Below are positions 63,101 to 64,000 of a DNA stretch of 64,000 nucleotides, piece after piece. The DNA lies in NCBI GenBank assembly GCA_030248195.1, contig JASAND010013342.1, forward strand, positions 1 through 64,000. The letters run 5' to 3'. The DNA is from Trissonchulus latispiculum (Eukaryota > Nematoda > Enoplea > Enoplida > Ironidae). How positions within the stretch are numbered: the stretch's first letter is position 1; the number at the start of each line of letters is the position of its first letter. Made by a program: the position numbers and the translations under genes. Under the pieces are notes generated by a model. That model ran no database searches, was not told where the DNA came from, and saw only the letters and a program-made list of their open reading frames with translations.

Positions 63101-63241
63101 AATGGAGGCTGACTGATTATTTCTAGCGCAGGCAGAAGACGACGCAGAAGAAGAAGAAACTCCATTCAATAAGCCAGTAGCCGAGTCAGCAGCTGTAGAA
63201 TATGAAACAGGAGGAGAGAACTCCACTGTGCTATTCGCCAT
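20994..63241 (-). CDS. SIPA1L: SIPA1-like (SPAR family) Rap GTPase-activating protein, complete 23-exon gene
   Basis: Whole-gene entry; exons follow separately. Joining 23 exons with GT...AG borders keeps one frame from the ATG at 63241 to the TAA at 20994-20996 and gives 1731 residues, close to vertebrate SIPA1L proteins (about 1800). Order: Ser/Pro-rich N-terminus (1-540), RapGAP dimerisation and catalytic region (about 555-1000), conserved linker (1003-1115), PDZ (about 1115-1200), disordered tail, the block [11 protein letters not shown] (1604-1614) and a C-terminal coiled coil (about 1640-1715). Members of this family stimulate GTP hydrolysis on Rap1/Rap2 and act at actin-rich junctions or synapses; that is family knowledge. 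The catalytic Asn of RapGAPs is present (Asn874 in [10 protein letters not shown]). An in-frame TAG lies 12 nt upstream of the ATG, supporting this start. Orthology to a particular vertebrate paralogue cannot be decided. I saw no poly(A) signal downstream. Confidence 0.93.
22003..22071 (+). repeat. tRNA-like sequence (Ile-GAU-like), probable SINE head or pseudogene
   Basis: TGTAGCTCAGTTGGTAGAGC is a perfect A box and D arm, and CTGC-GCGATAA-GCAG forms an anticodon stem-loop with GAT at 34-36. The T arm (GATTCGAGCGC) cannot form a normal 5-bp stem, position 33 is C rather than U, and the acceptor arms do not pair well. Not a functional tRNA as read. Confidence 0.6.
22437..22594 (-). CDS. SIPA1L: SIPA1L exon 22: coiled coil start (aa 1620-1672)
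   Basis: 158 nt, acceptor cttcag, donor GTAAGC, phase 1 in and 0 out. Encodes [20 protein letters not shown] followed by LQDQLQK, a regular heptad pattern that begins the C-terminal leucine-zipper-like coiled coil. Confidence 0.9.
23058..23135. repeat. Fragment of a CGGATCCAGG-type dispersed repeat
   Basis: TTGGCGGATCCAGGACTGGG followed by a run about bad-repeat-like G-rich DNA (GGAGGGTCTGGGGAGCACAG). Related G-rich fragments lie near 21570-21640 and 26090-26120. Confidence 0.4.
23461..23731 (-). CDS. SIPA1L: SIPA1L exon 21: SPAR C-terminal motif (aa 1530-1619)
   Basis: 271 nt, acceptor ttttag, donor GTTGGT, phase 0 in and 1 out. [14 protein letters not shown] resembles the RTLSDESI element of vertebrate SIPA1L, and [16 protein letters not shown] (1604-1619) matches the conserved [12 protein letters not shown] block that marks the SPAR C-terminal domain. 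This identifies the 3' half of the gene with confidence. Confidence 0.92.
24093..24282 (-). CDS. SIPA1L: SIPA1L exon 20: Thr/Pro-rich tail (aa 1466-1529)
   Basis: 190 nt, acceptor ttccag, donor GTTAGT, phase 2 in and 0 out. Encodes [20 protein letters not shown] then [18 protein letters not shown] and a proline-rich end. Unstructured; phase continuity on both sides. Confidence 0.82.
24346..24528. mobile_element. Short TIR element, CAGGGGCGCATCCAGG...CCTGGATACGCCCCTG
   Basis: Sixteen-bp near-perfect terminal inverted repeats with CACCACG on both sides, a 7-8-bp target duplication of hAT type (offset by two bases at the left). It lies in the intron between exons 19 and 20. The open frame inside is short and low in complexity. 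Confidence 0.7.
24609..24708 (-). CDS. SIPA1L: SIPA1L exon 19: basic tail segment (aa 1433-1465)
   Basis: 100 nt, acceptor ctgtag, donor GTATAT, phase 1 in and 2 out. Encodes [20 protein letters not shown] then [12 protein letters not shown], a Lys/Arg-rich helix resembling the basic segment before the SPAR C-terminal domain. Confidence 0.8.
25336..25492 (-). CDS. SIPA1L: SIPA1L exon 18: Ser-rich tail (aa 1381-1432)
   Basis: 157 nt, acceptor tttcag, donor GTAATC, phase 0 in and 1 out. Encodes [20 protein letters not shown] and the acidic Ser cluster [18 protein letters not shown], a likely phosphorylated, unstructured region. Confidence 0.82.
26413..26509 (-). CDS. SIPA1L: SIPA1L exon 17: disordered tail (aa 1348-1380)
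   Basis: 97 nt, acceptor ttttag, donor GTATTA, phase 2 in and 0 out. Encodes [20 protein letters not shown] then [12 protein letters not shown]. The [11 protein letters not shown] element resembles the SADSGIDT-type motif in the tails of SIPA1L proteins, which is suggestive only. Confidence 0.78.
26529..27756. mobile_element. TTAA-flanked element with GGGGGGGTC termini
   Basis: TTAA (26529-26532) followed by GGGGGGGTCGCTTT, and the mirror AAAAAGTGACCCCCCCCC followed by TTAA (27753-27756). A 1.2-kb non-coding interior. A second, sequence-unrelated TTAA-type family, in intron 16. Confidence 0.7.
27757..28962 (-). other. Rest of SIPA1L intron 16, nothing recognised
   Basis: A/T-rich DNA; no exon needed here because exons 16 and 17 join in phase. 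No distinct repeat identified. Confidence 0.5.
28963..29256 (-). CDS. SIPA1L: SIPA1L exon 16: disordered tail (aa 1250-1347)
   Basis: 294 nt, acceptor ttctag, donor GTACAT, phase 2 at both ends. Encodes [20 protein letters not shown] and a long Ser/Gln/His-rich stretch ending [13 protein letters not shown]. No domain is recognised; support comes from the length of the open frame and matching phases. Confidence 0.82.
29257..30911 (-). other. SIPA1L intron 15, fragmentary repeats only
   Basis: Contains a G-rich repeat fragment near 29570-29640 and a segment near 30380-30560 (ACGCCGCGAC..., AGGCTAAATGAAGTTATTGT) that recurs in diverged form near 48600-48680. No coding signal. Confidence 0.45.
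30912..31046 (-). CDS. SIPA1L: SIPA1L exon 15: disordered tail (aa 1205-1249)
   Basis: 135 nt, acceptor tttcag, donor GTTTGT, phase 2 at both ends. Encodes [20 protein letters not shown] and a proline-rich end GPPQRPPPP, a possible SH3-binding segment. No family domain is visible; phase agreement on both sides and the open frame support it. Confidence 0.8.
31085..31262. repeat. Small GGGCCGGG-rich repeat
   Basis: TAGGGTTG at the left and CAGCCCTA at the right bracket 180 bp of CGGGCC-rich DNA. Similar composition is found at 40975-41110 and 12700-13100; frames in it are artefacts. Confidence 0.45.
31327..32132. mobile_element. Foldback element with about 190-bp TIRs (copy 1)
   Basis: Begins CAAGAACCAAAAATGCTCC and ends with the reverse complement. 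Each arm holds three CATATGAG octamers. An 806-bp element without coding capacity in SIPA1L intron 14. Confidence 0.8.
32205..32985. repeat. 147-bp satellite array 1, about five monomers
   Basis: Landmark CGCCTAAGTCCCCACCCCA (or variants) recurs at 32253, 32400, 32547, 32693 and 32839. Each monomer contains CCACTTTGAGCATGCAATTC and TCATTTGGTACCAAATTTGA. Confidence 0.92.
32990..33250. repeat. 163-bp tandem repeat, array 1
   Basis: Landmark GACCCNNCAGACGG at 33000 and 33163. It always follows the 147-bp array directly in this window. Confidence 0.85.
33851..33876. repeat. Terminal hairpin, 11-bp stem (unit 1)
   Basis: ATAGGGGTCGC, loop AACC, GCGACCCCTAT. Preceded by two CTGCGCAG palindromes about 60 bp upstream. 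Same stem at 37425-37450 and 58762-58787. Confidence 0.9.
34866..35620. mobile_element. Foldback element with about 190-bp TIRs (copy 2)
   Basis: Starts CAAGAACAAAAAGTGCTCC and ends GGAGCACTTTTTGTTCTTG. In the left arm CATATGAG octamers sit at 34903, 34957 and 35011, exactly 54 bp apart; the right arm mirrors them. Central 380 bp is unique. No transposase. Confidence 0.85.
35675..36390. repeat. 147-bp satellite array 2, about five monomers
   Basis: CGCCTAAG landmarks at 35949, 36096 and 36243 give a 147-bp period; two further monomers lie upstream. Confidence 0.92.
36394..36790. repeat. 163-bp tandem repeat, array 2
   Basis: Landmark GACCCTCCAGAYGGCAAAGT at 36404 and 36567, and a variant at 36730: exactly 163 bp apart. 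Confidence 0.88.
37425..37450. repeat. Terminal hairpin, 11-bp stem (unit 2)
   Basis: Same stem as 33851-33876 with loop TACC. Confidence 0.9.
38439..39192. mobile_element. Foldback element with about 190-bp TIRs (copy 3)
   Basis: Copy carried by segmental duplicate B; nearly identical to 34866-35620. Confidence 0.85.
39245..39812. repeat. 147-bp satellite array 3, about four monomers
   Basis: Same monomer as arrays 1 and 2, with one monomer fewer than the sister array in copy A. Confidence 0.9.
39820..40218. repeat. 163-bp tandem repeat, array 3
   Basis: Same order and nearly the same sequence as 36394-36790. Confidence 0.88.
40219..40870. repeat. Composite-element tail, hairpin lost
   Basis: Diverged copy of the tail found at 33252-33880. 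It holds four CTGCGCAG octamers (about 40797-40840), but after TTTTCACTCATATTATA the hairpin is missing and unrelated sequence begins. Confidence 0.7.
41440..41555 (-). CDS. SIPA1L: SIPA1L exon 14: PDZ end (aa 1167-1204)
   Basis: 116 nt, acceptor ttttag, donor GTCGGT, phase 0 in and 2 out. Encodes [20 protein letters not shown] then [18 protein letters not shown]. It contains the alpha-B helix and last strand of the PDZ; the xVxVxVIPPxxxxxPRR end is typical of SIPA1-like proteins. A 10.4-kb intron follows. Confidence 0.94.
41589..41690. repeat. Relic of the CATATGAG foldback arm
   Basis: Aligns imperfectly with the left arm at 34880-34965 (GCTCC...TGTGTAGGTAAGTTGTACA...ATAGATATGAG). An old decayed copy next to exon 14. 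Confidence 0.45.
41804..42656 (+). mobile_element. 5'-truncated LINE (RNase H and C-terminal zinc region), 14-bp target duplication
   Basis: ATTAAGTGTAACCA occurs at 41790-41803 and 42657-42670, a perfect 14-bp duplication. The 3' end is (ACG)n. The reading frame has RNase H motifs [18 protein letters not shown] and [14 protein letters not shown] (catalytic E, D, D) and a CxxC...H...C segment ([19 protein letters not shown]). The first catalytic Asp is absent because of 5' truncation, and a frameshift lies near 41870. Antisense to SIPA1L, in intron 13. Confidence 0.9.
43006..43143 (-). CDS. SIPA1L: SIPA1L exon 13: PDZ core (aa 1121-1166)
   Basis: 138 nt, acceptor gtttag, donor GTATCT, phase 0 at both ends. 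[20 protein letters not shown] begins the PDZ; the carboxylate-binding loop is GQLGF (1132-1136). The exon continues [26 protein letters not shown], the canonical AGLRxGxRLVE segment. Confidence 0.95.
43403..43517 (-). CDS. SIPA1L: SIPA1L exon 12: linker and PDZ start (aa 1082-1120)
   Basis: 115 nt, acceptor ttccag, donor GTAAGC, phase 2 in and 0 out. Encodes [16 protein letters not shown] then [17 protein letters not shown], where the helix ending KGCE leads directly into the PDZ domain as in other family members. Confidence 0.92.
43645..43880 (+). repeat. tRNA-derived SINE, left part (split by the LINE)
   Basis: TGGTCTAATTGATTAAGCAC resembles an A box and GAGGTTCGATCGAATCCCC (B box at 43704-43712) is well preserved. 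The body contains CCCTTGAGCAAGGG (43745-43758), a motif common after the tRNA region of animal SINEs. It breaks off at GAAGGGCCGGCC (43869-43880), the LINE target site. Confidence 0.65.
43985..44880 (+). pseudogene. LINE ORF, part 1: 2A-like peptide, PHD-like finger, endonuclease N-half
   Basis: From codon 1 at 43985: 2A-like GDIERNPGP at residues 57-65, then [20 protein letters not shown] and [10 protein letters not shown] (residues about 74-105, a PHD-like C4HC arrangement), then endonuclease motifs LQWNAGGFA and LIQESHF (metal-binding Asn and Glu) and VNIYLPP. The frame breaks near 44880. The true start codon is uncertain. Confidence 0.85.
44880..45327 (+). pseudogene. LINE ORF, part 2: endonuclease C-half
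   Basis: In a second frame: [21 protein letters not shown] and SLSDHLPI, which supply the remaining catalytic Asp, Asn and the SDH triad of APE-type endonucleases. All active-site positions are present, so the breaks are probably recent. Confidence 0.85.
45284..47122 (+). pseudogene. LINE ORF, part 3: reverse transcriptase
   Basis: 612 open codons. RT motifs: [66 protein letters not shown] (catalytic YADD) and [12 protein letters not shown], followed by a thumb region. Terminates at a TAG created by a frame change near 47117. Confidence 0.92.
47118..48104 (+). pseudogene. LINE ORF, part 4: RNase H
   Basis: Open apart from a TGA at 47217-47219. RNase H motifs [30 protein letters not shown] and [16 protein letters not shown] give the D-E-D-D catalytic set. 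The last part (from about 48035) has lost frame. Confidence 0.88.
48035..48330 (+). pseudogene. LINE ORF, part 5: C-terminal zinc-binding region
   Basis: Reads [20 protein letters not shown] and then [19 protein letters not shown], the CxxC...H...C motif found after RNase H in this LINE group; the shorter LINE at 41804-42656 has the same motif. The Lys run beyond it is merely the translated (GAA) tail. Confidence 0.8.
48372..48480 (+). repeat. tRNA-derived SINE, right part
   Basis: Continues from the LINE's 3' target duplication: CTCCTTCCACAGATGTTGTC ... GTGAAACTGGAAATAAGCAC. The latter is typical of animal SINE 3' bodies. Exact 3' end and target duplication of the SINE were not found. Confidence 0.5.
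48481..49636 (-). other. Rest of SIPA1L intron 11, nothing distinct
   Basis: No exon required by phase; a diverged segment related to 30380-30560 lies near 48600-48680. Confidence 0.45.
49637..49782 (-). CDS. SIPA1L: SIPA1L exon 11: conserved linker domain (aa 1034-1081)
   Basis: 146 nt, acceptor atccag, donor GTGTGT, phase 0 in and 2 out. Encodes [40 protein letters not shown] and IGWTSHGN, which follow the LGISxxxxVxIEQxxxxVxFxxxxxxxIGWTS pattern of the family. The 6.1-kb intron after it holds the LINE and SINE. Confidence 0.9.
49783..50612 (-). other. SIPA1L intron 10, nothing recognised
   Basis: No open frame or clear repeat. Confidence 0.5.
50613..50704 (-). CDS. SIPA1L: SIPA1L exon 10: RapGAP-PDZ linker (aa 1003-1033)
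   Basis: 92 nt, acceptor ttttag, donor GTTCGT, phase 1 in and 0 out. Basic stretch [20 protein letters not shown] followed by IVWEVQ, corresponding to the GAIVWAV block of SIPA1L proteins. Confidence 0.88.
50961..51473. mobile_element. TTAA-flanked TIR element, short relative
   Basis: TTAA (50961-50964) then AGGTGGTGG, and CCACCACCT then TAA with TTAA at 51470-51473. 513 bp, non-coding, in SIPA1L intron 9; related inside to 17430-18227. Confidence 0.65.
51701..51847 (-). CDS. SIPA1L: SIPA1L exon 9: end of RapGAP (aa 954-1002)
   Basis: 147 nt, acceptor atttag, donor GTGAGC, phase 1 at both ends. Encodes [20 protein letters not shown] then [17 protein letters not shown], the conserved INAENAxxKSxKFxxMAxRTRxExLxDLAxxxVT helix that closes the RapGAP domain. 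The remainder is a Ser-rich linker. Confidence 0.93.
52090..52196 (-). CDS. SIPA1L: SIPA1L exon 8: RapGAP (aa 918-953)
   Basis: 107 nt, acceptor ttatag, donor GTATGA, phase 2 in and 1 out. Encodes [20 protein letters not shown] then [14 protein letters not shown], matching the RSRDVPxFGPPxPxGxxFPKSxxFRDFLLxK block near the C-terminal end of the RapGAP domain. Confidence 0.94.
52197..52818 (-). other. SIPA1L intron 7 with a relic of the TTAA family
   Basis: 52731-52805 (CTCCAAGTAATGAATGAGTC...GACTTAAC) aligns with the right ends at 6621-6685 and 17338-17404. Nothing else is recognised. Confidence 0.5.
52819..52976 (-). CDS. SIPA1L: SIPA1L exon 7: RapGAP catalytic Asn (aa 866-917)
   Basis: 158 nt, acceptor tttcag, donor GTAAGT, phase 0 in and 2 out. 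Encodes [40 protein letters not shown] and [12 protein letters not shown]. Asn874 in HIGND corresponds to the catalytic asparagine thumb known from Rap1GAP, so the enzyme should be active. Confidence 0.95.
53530..53633 (-). CDS. SIPA1L: SIPA1L exon 6: RapGAP (aa 831-865)
   Basis: 104 nt, acceptor tttcag, donor GTACAT, phase 1 in and 0 out. Encodes [20 protein letters not shown] then [11 protein letters not shown]. The [19 protein letters not shown] segment is nearly invariant among RapGAPs of this family. Confidence 0.95.
53930..54275. repeat. AAAAAAGTGGGGG-type dispersed repeat
   Basis: GGCCAAAAAAGTGGGAGGGA at the left and CCAAAAAAGTGGGGGGCGCC at the right, with weak inverted symmetry. Related fragments lie at 60080-60170 and 60959-61319. 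Confidence 0.45.
54324..54422 (-). CDS. SIPA1L: SIPA1L exon 5: RapGAP (aa 798-830)
   Basis: 99 nt, acceptor gtttag, phase 1 at both ends. Encodes [20 protein letters not shown] and then [13 protein letters not shown], the FxEFLxxLGxRxRLxGFxKYRxxLD motif of RapGAPs. The donor reads GTTGCC, the poorest match to consensus in this gene, but the phase-1 join to exon 6 restores the family sequence exactly. Confidence 0.9.
54643..54718 (-). CDS. SIPA1L: SIPA1L exon 4: RapGAP (aa 773-797)
   Basis: 76 nt, acceptor ttatag, donor GTATGG, phase 0 in and 1 out. Encodes [20 protein letters not shown] followed by QMYNN, matching the KVGI.YCK.GQ.TEEEMYNN block of the RapGAP catalytic region. It is separated from exon 3 by a 4.5-kb intron containing the 145-bp and 147-bp satellites. 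Confidence 0.93.
54879..56039. repeat. Tandem duplication, 581 bp x 2
   Basis: Copies start CCCTACATAATATGGGTGTA at 54879 and 55460 and are nearly identical (one extra T and an A/G change noticed). Located in SIPA1L intron 3 just upstream of the satellite block. Confidence 0.92.
56080..57110. repeat. 145-bp satellite array, about six to seven monomers
   Basis: CGGGGGCATATATAG recurs at 56258, 56403, 56548, 56693, 56838 and 56983, exactly 145 bp apart. Each monomer contains the palindrome-like GTGACCACTGGTCAC and a second TTGACCACTGGTCAA. It joins the 147-bp array at about 57110. Confidence 0.95.
57112..57700. repeat. 147-bp satellite array 4
   Basis: CGCCTAAG at 57122, 57269, 57416 and 57559; periods 147, 147 and 143, the last monomer lacking CCAC. 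Same monomer as in intron 14. Confidence 0.93.
57715..58105. repeat. 163-bp tandem repeat, array 4
   Basis: Landmark GACCCTYCNRACGGCAAAGT at 57720, 57883 and 58046, exactly 163 bp apart. Confidence 0.9.
58106..58787. repeat. Composite-element tail with terminal hairpin (unit 4)
   Basis: Ends with CTGCGCAG iterations (about 58680-58725), then the hairpin ATAGGGGTCGC-TGCC-GCGACCCCTAT at 58762-58787. An AT microsatellite follows. The part near 58190-58560 differs from the other tails. Confidence 0.8.
59188..59496 (-). CDS. SIPA1L: SIPA1L exon 3: RapGAP with a long Gly/Pro-rich insertion (aa 670-772)
   Basis: 309 nt, acceptor tttcag, donor GTAAGA, phase 0 at both ends. Conserved flanks [14 protein letters not shown] (670-683) and [15 protein letters not shown] (734-748) are separated by about 50 residues rich in Gly, Pro, Ser and Ala (684-733), far longer than the roughly 14 residues I recall at this place in vertebrate homologues. 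The exon ends [11 protein letters not shown]. The insertion is read through by an open frame with flanking conservation, so it is coding rather than a missed intron unless a cryptic intron is removed from it. Confidence 0.9.
59497..60226 (-). other. SIPA1L intron 2, repeat fragment only
   Basis: Holds an AAAAGTGG-type repeat fragment at about 60080-60170 ending ATGCCAGCC; nothing coding. Confidence 0.5.
60227..60369 (-). CDS. SIPA1L: SIPA1L exon 2: RapGAP dimerisation part (aa 622-669)
   Basis: 143 nt between acceptor ttttag and donor GTACGT. It encodes [18 protein letters not shown], the strongly conserved [13 protein letters not shown] signature found in SIPA1-type RapGAPs, followed by [14 protein letters not shown]. 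Phase 1 in, phase 0 out. Confidence 0.93.
60959..61319. mobile_element. Short TIR element, CTGGCATTTTTTAGTGGGG ends
   Basis: CTGGCATTTTTTAG at the left mirrors CTAAAAAATGCCAG at the right (14-bp TIR), followed inward by CCCCCACTTTT/AAAGTGGGGG tracts. In SIPA1L intron 1. No clear target duplication was found. Confidence 0.7.
61378..63241 (-). CDS. SIPA1L: SIPA1L exon 1: N-terminal region and start of RapGAP (aa 1-621)
   Basis: A single 1864-nt coding exon beginning with ATG GCG AAT and ending at donor GTATGT (phase 1). Residues 1-540 are low-complexity, rich in Ser, Pro and Arg, with a His tract near 355-361. [12 protein letters not shown] at 274-285 resembles a conserved N-terminal element of SPAR proteins. 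From about residue 555 the sequence becomes globular ([20 protein letters not shown]) and ends YYRHCFAGK, the beginning of the RapGAP dimerisation subdomain. Possible 5' UTR exons upstream were not identified. Confidence 0.93.
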
Positions 63242-64000
63242 TAAAGCTATCTAGCTCTCTACAAGGAAGCAAAAAAGTCCAACGTTACACAGCTATATAT
63301 ATACAAAATATCTAAGGAACACATATTACATGTACATACATATATATACTTATGATTATGCACGTATATATACGCATATAGAAAGTTGTGTGCGGCAAGC
63401 ACACAGTCTATATTCTTGTAGTTAAATCTATAAAACGAAGGAAAAAATTATCCCCCCAAGTAGGTCTACGTATCTCTGCTTTGGCTTAGGCAAGCACAGC
63501 TTTAGTCTACGCTTCGGCCTGATGACAGCTAAAAACTCAGGACAAAGCTACAAGCATTGTAGAATGGATGTTATATATTATAATGTGTGTATATTTATAT
63601 AAGGGTAGTGTACATGATATATAGTCAATCGGGAAAAAAACGCCATTTTTTCAAACTTTTGGACGTGTAGAACTCATTTTTTGGAATTATGGAAAAATTC
63701 TTGTAGTTTGAAGAATGGCAAACCCTACGGATTATTTTCATGTATTAATGACTTCTCTGGACTGAAACAATAGAGAGTACTATGTGATTTATTTCCTGGG
63801 GAAAAAAGCCAAAATCGGGAAAAAGCCACTCATCGGGAAAAAAGCCACTTTGGTCGAAGCATATCCTGAAGGCGTAGACCAATTCTGAGTGTTCCAACGT
63901 GTGCAGCGTCGCTTATTTACCCTAGATTTGTTGTTTACCGAGGCAAATTGCCTTCGTAAAGCATTAAATAGAACTTTTTAGTTTGCAGCATAAACTGGCT
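63242..64000 (-). other. 5' flank or UTR of SIPA1L, no feature recognised
   Basis: Immediately upstream of the ATG is an in-frame stop. Further upstream are ATATAC/TATATACG simple repeats (about 63290-63380). Promoter or non-coding first exon could not be located. Confidence 0.5.

Overview
This is a eukaryotic, animal-type genomic window. It is A+T-rich, intron-rich and crowded with non-autonomous transposons. Two protein-coding genes can be assembled with splice phases that agree throughout. A 210-residue globin lies on the + strand (13648-15835, 2 coding exons). A complete SIPA1/SPAR-family Rap GTPase-activating protein lies on the - strand (63241 down to 20994, 23 coding exons, 1731 residues by my splicing). 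The PDZ-containing SIPA1-like architecture, the canonical GT-AG introns, and a non-LTR retrotransposon carrying a 2A-like motif all point to a metazoan. Species cannot be named from the sequence, and an invertebrate is my inference from the repeat types.

Layout. 1-13.6 kb has no convincing gene. It holds foldback MITE-like elements (505-1690, 7100-7811), a 430-bp tandem duplication, a long hairpin, TTAA-flanked elements and a 1.6-kb element with clustered 16-bp subterminal repeats. 13.6-15.9 kb is the globin gene, whose single intron is filled by two related foldback elements. 15.9-21 kb is repeat-rich intergenic DNA. 21-63.2 kb is the SIPA1L-like gene. Its exons encode, in order, a disordered Ser/Pro-rich N-terminus (exon 1), the RapGAP domain (end of exon 1 to exon 9), a conserved linker (exons 10-12), a PDZ domain (exons 12-14), a long disordered tail (exons 15-21) and a C-terminal coiled coil (exons 22-23).

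The introns of this gene carry most of the mobile DNA. There is a 4.5-kb RNase H-bearing LINE (43881-48359) inserted into a tRNA-derived SINE, and a 5'-truncated second LINE (41804-42656) with a perfect 14-bp target duplication. Intron 14 is a 10.4-kb block of composite satellite elements (147-bp and 163-bp tandem repeats ending in an 11-bp-stem hairpin), duplicated in tandem as about 3.57 kb. A fourth copy near 57.1-58.8 kb abuts a 145-bp satellite. No CRISPR array, rRNA or intact tRNA gene was seen.
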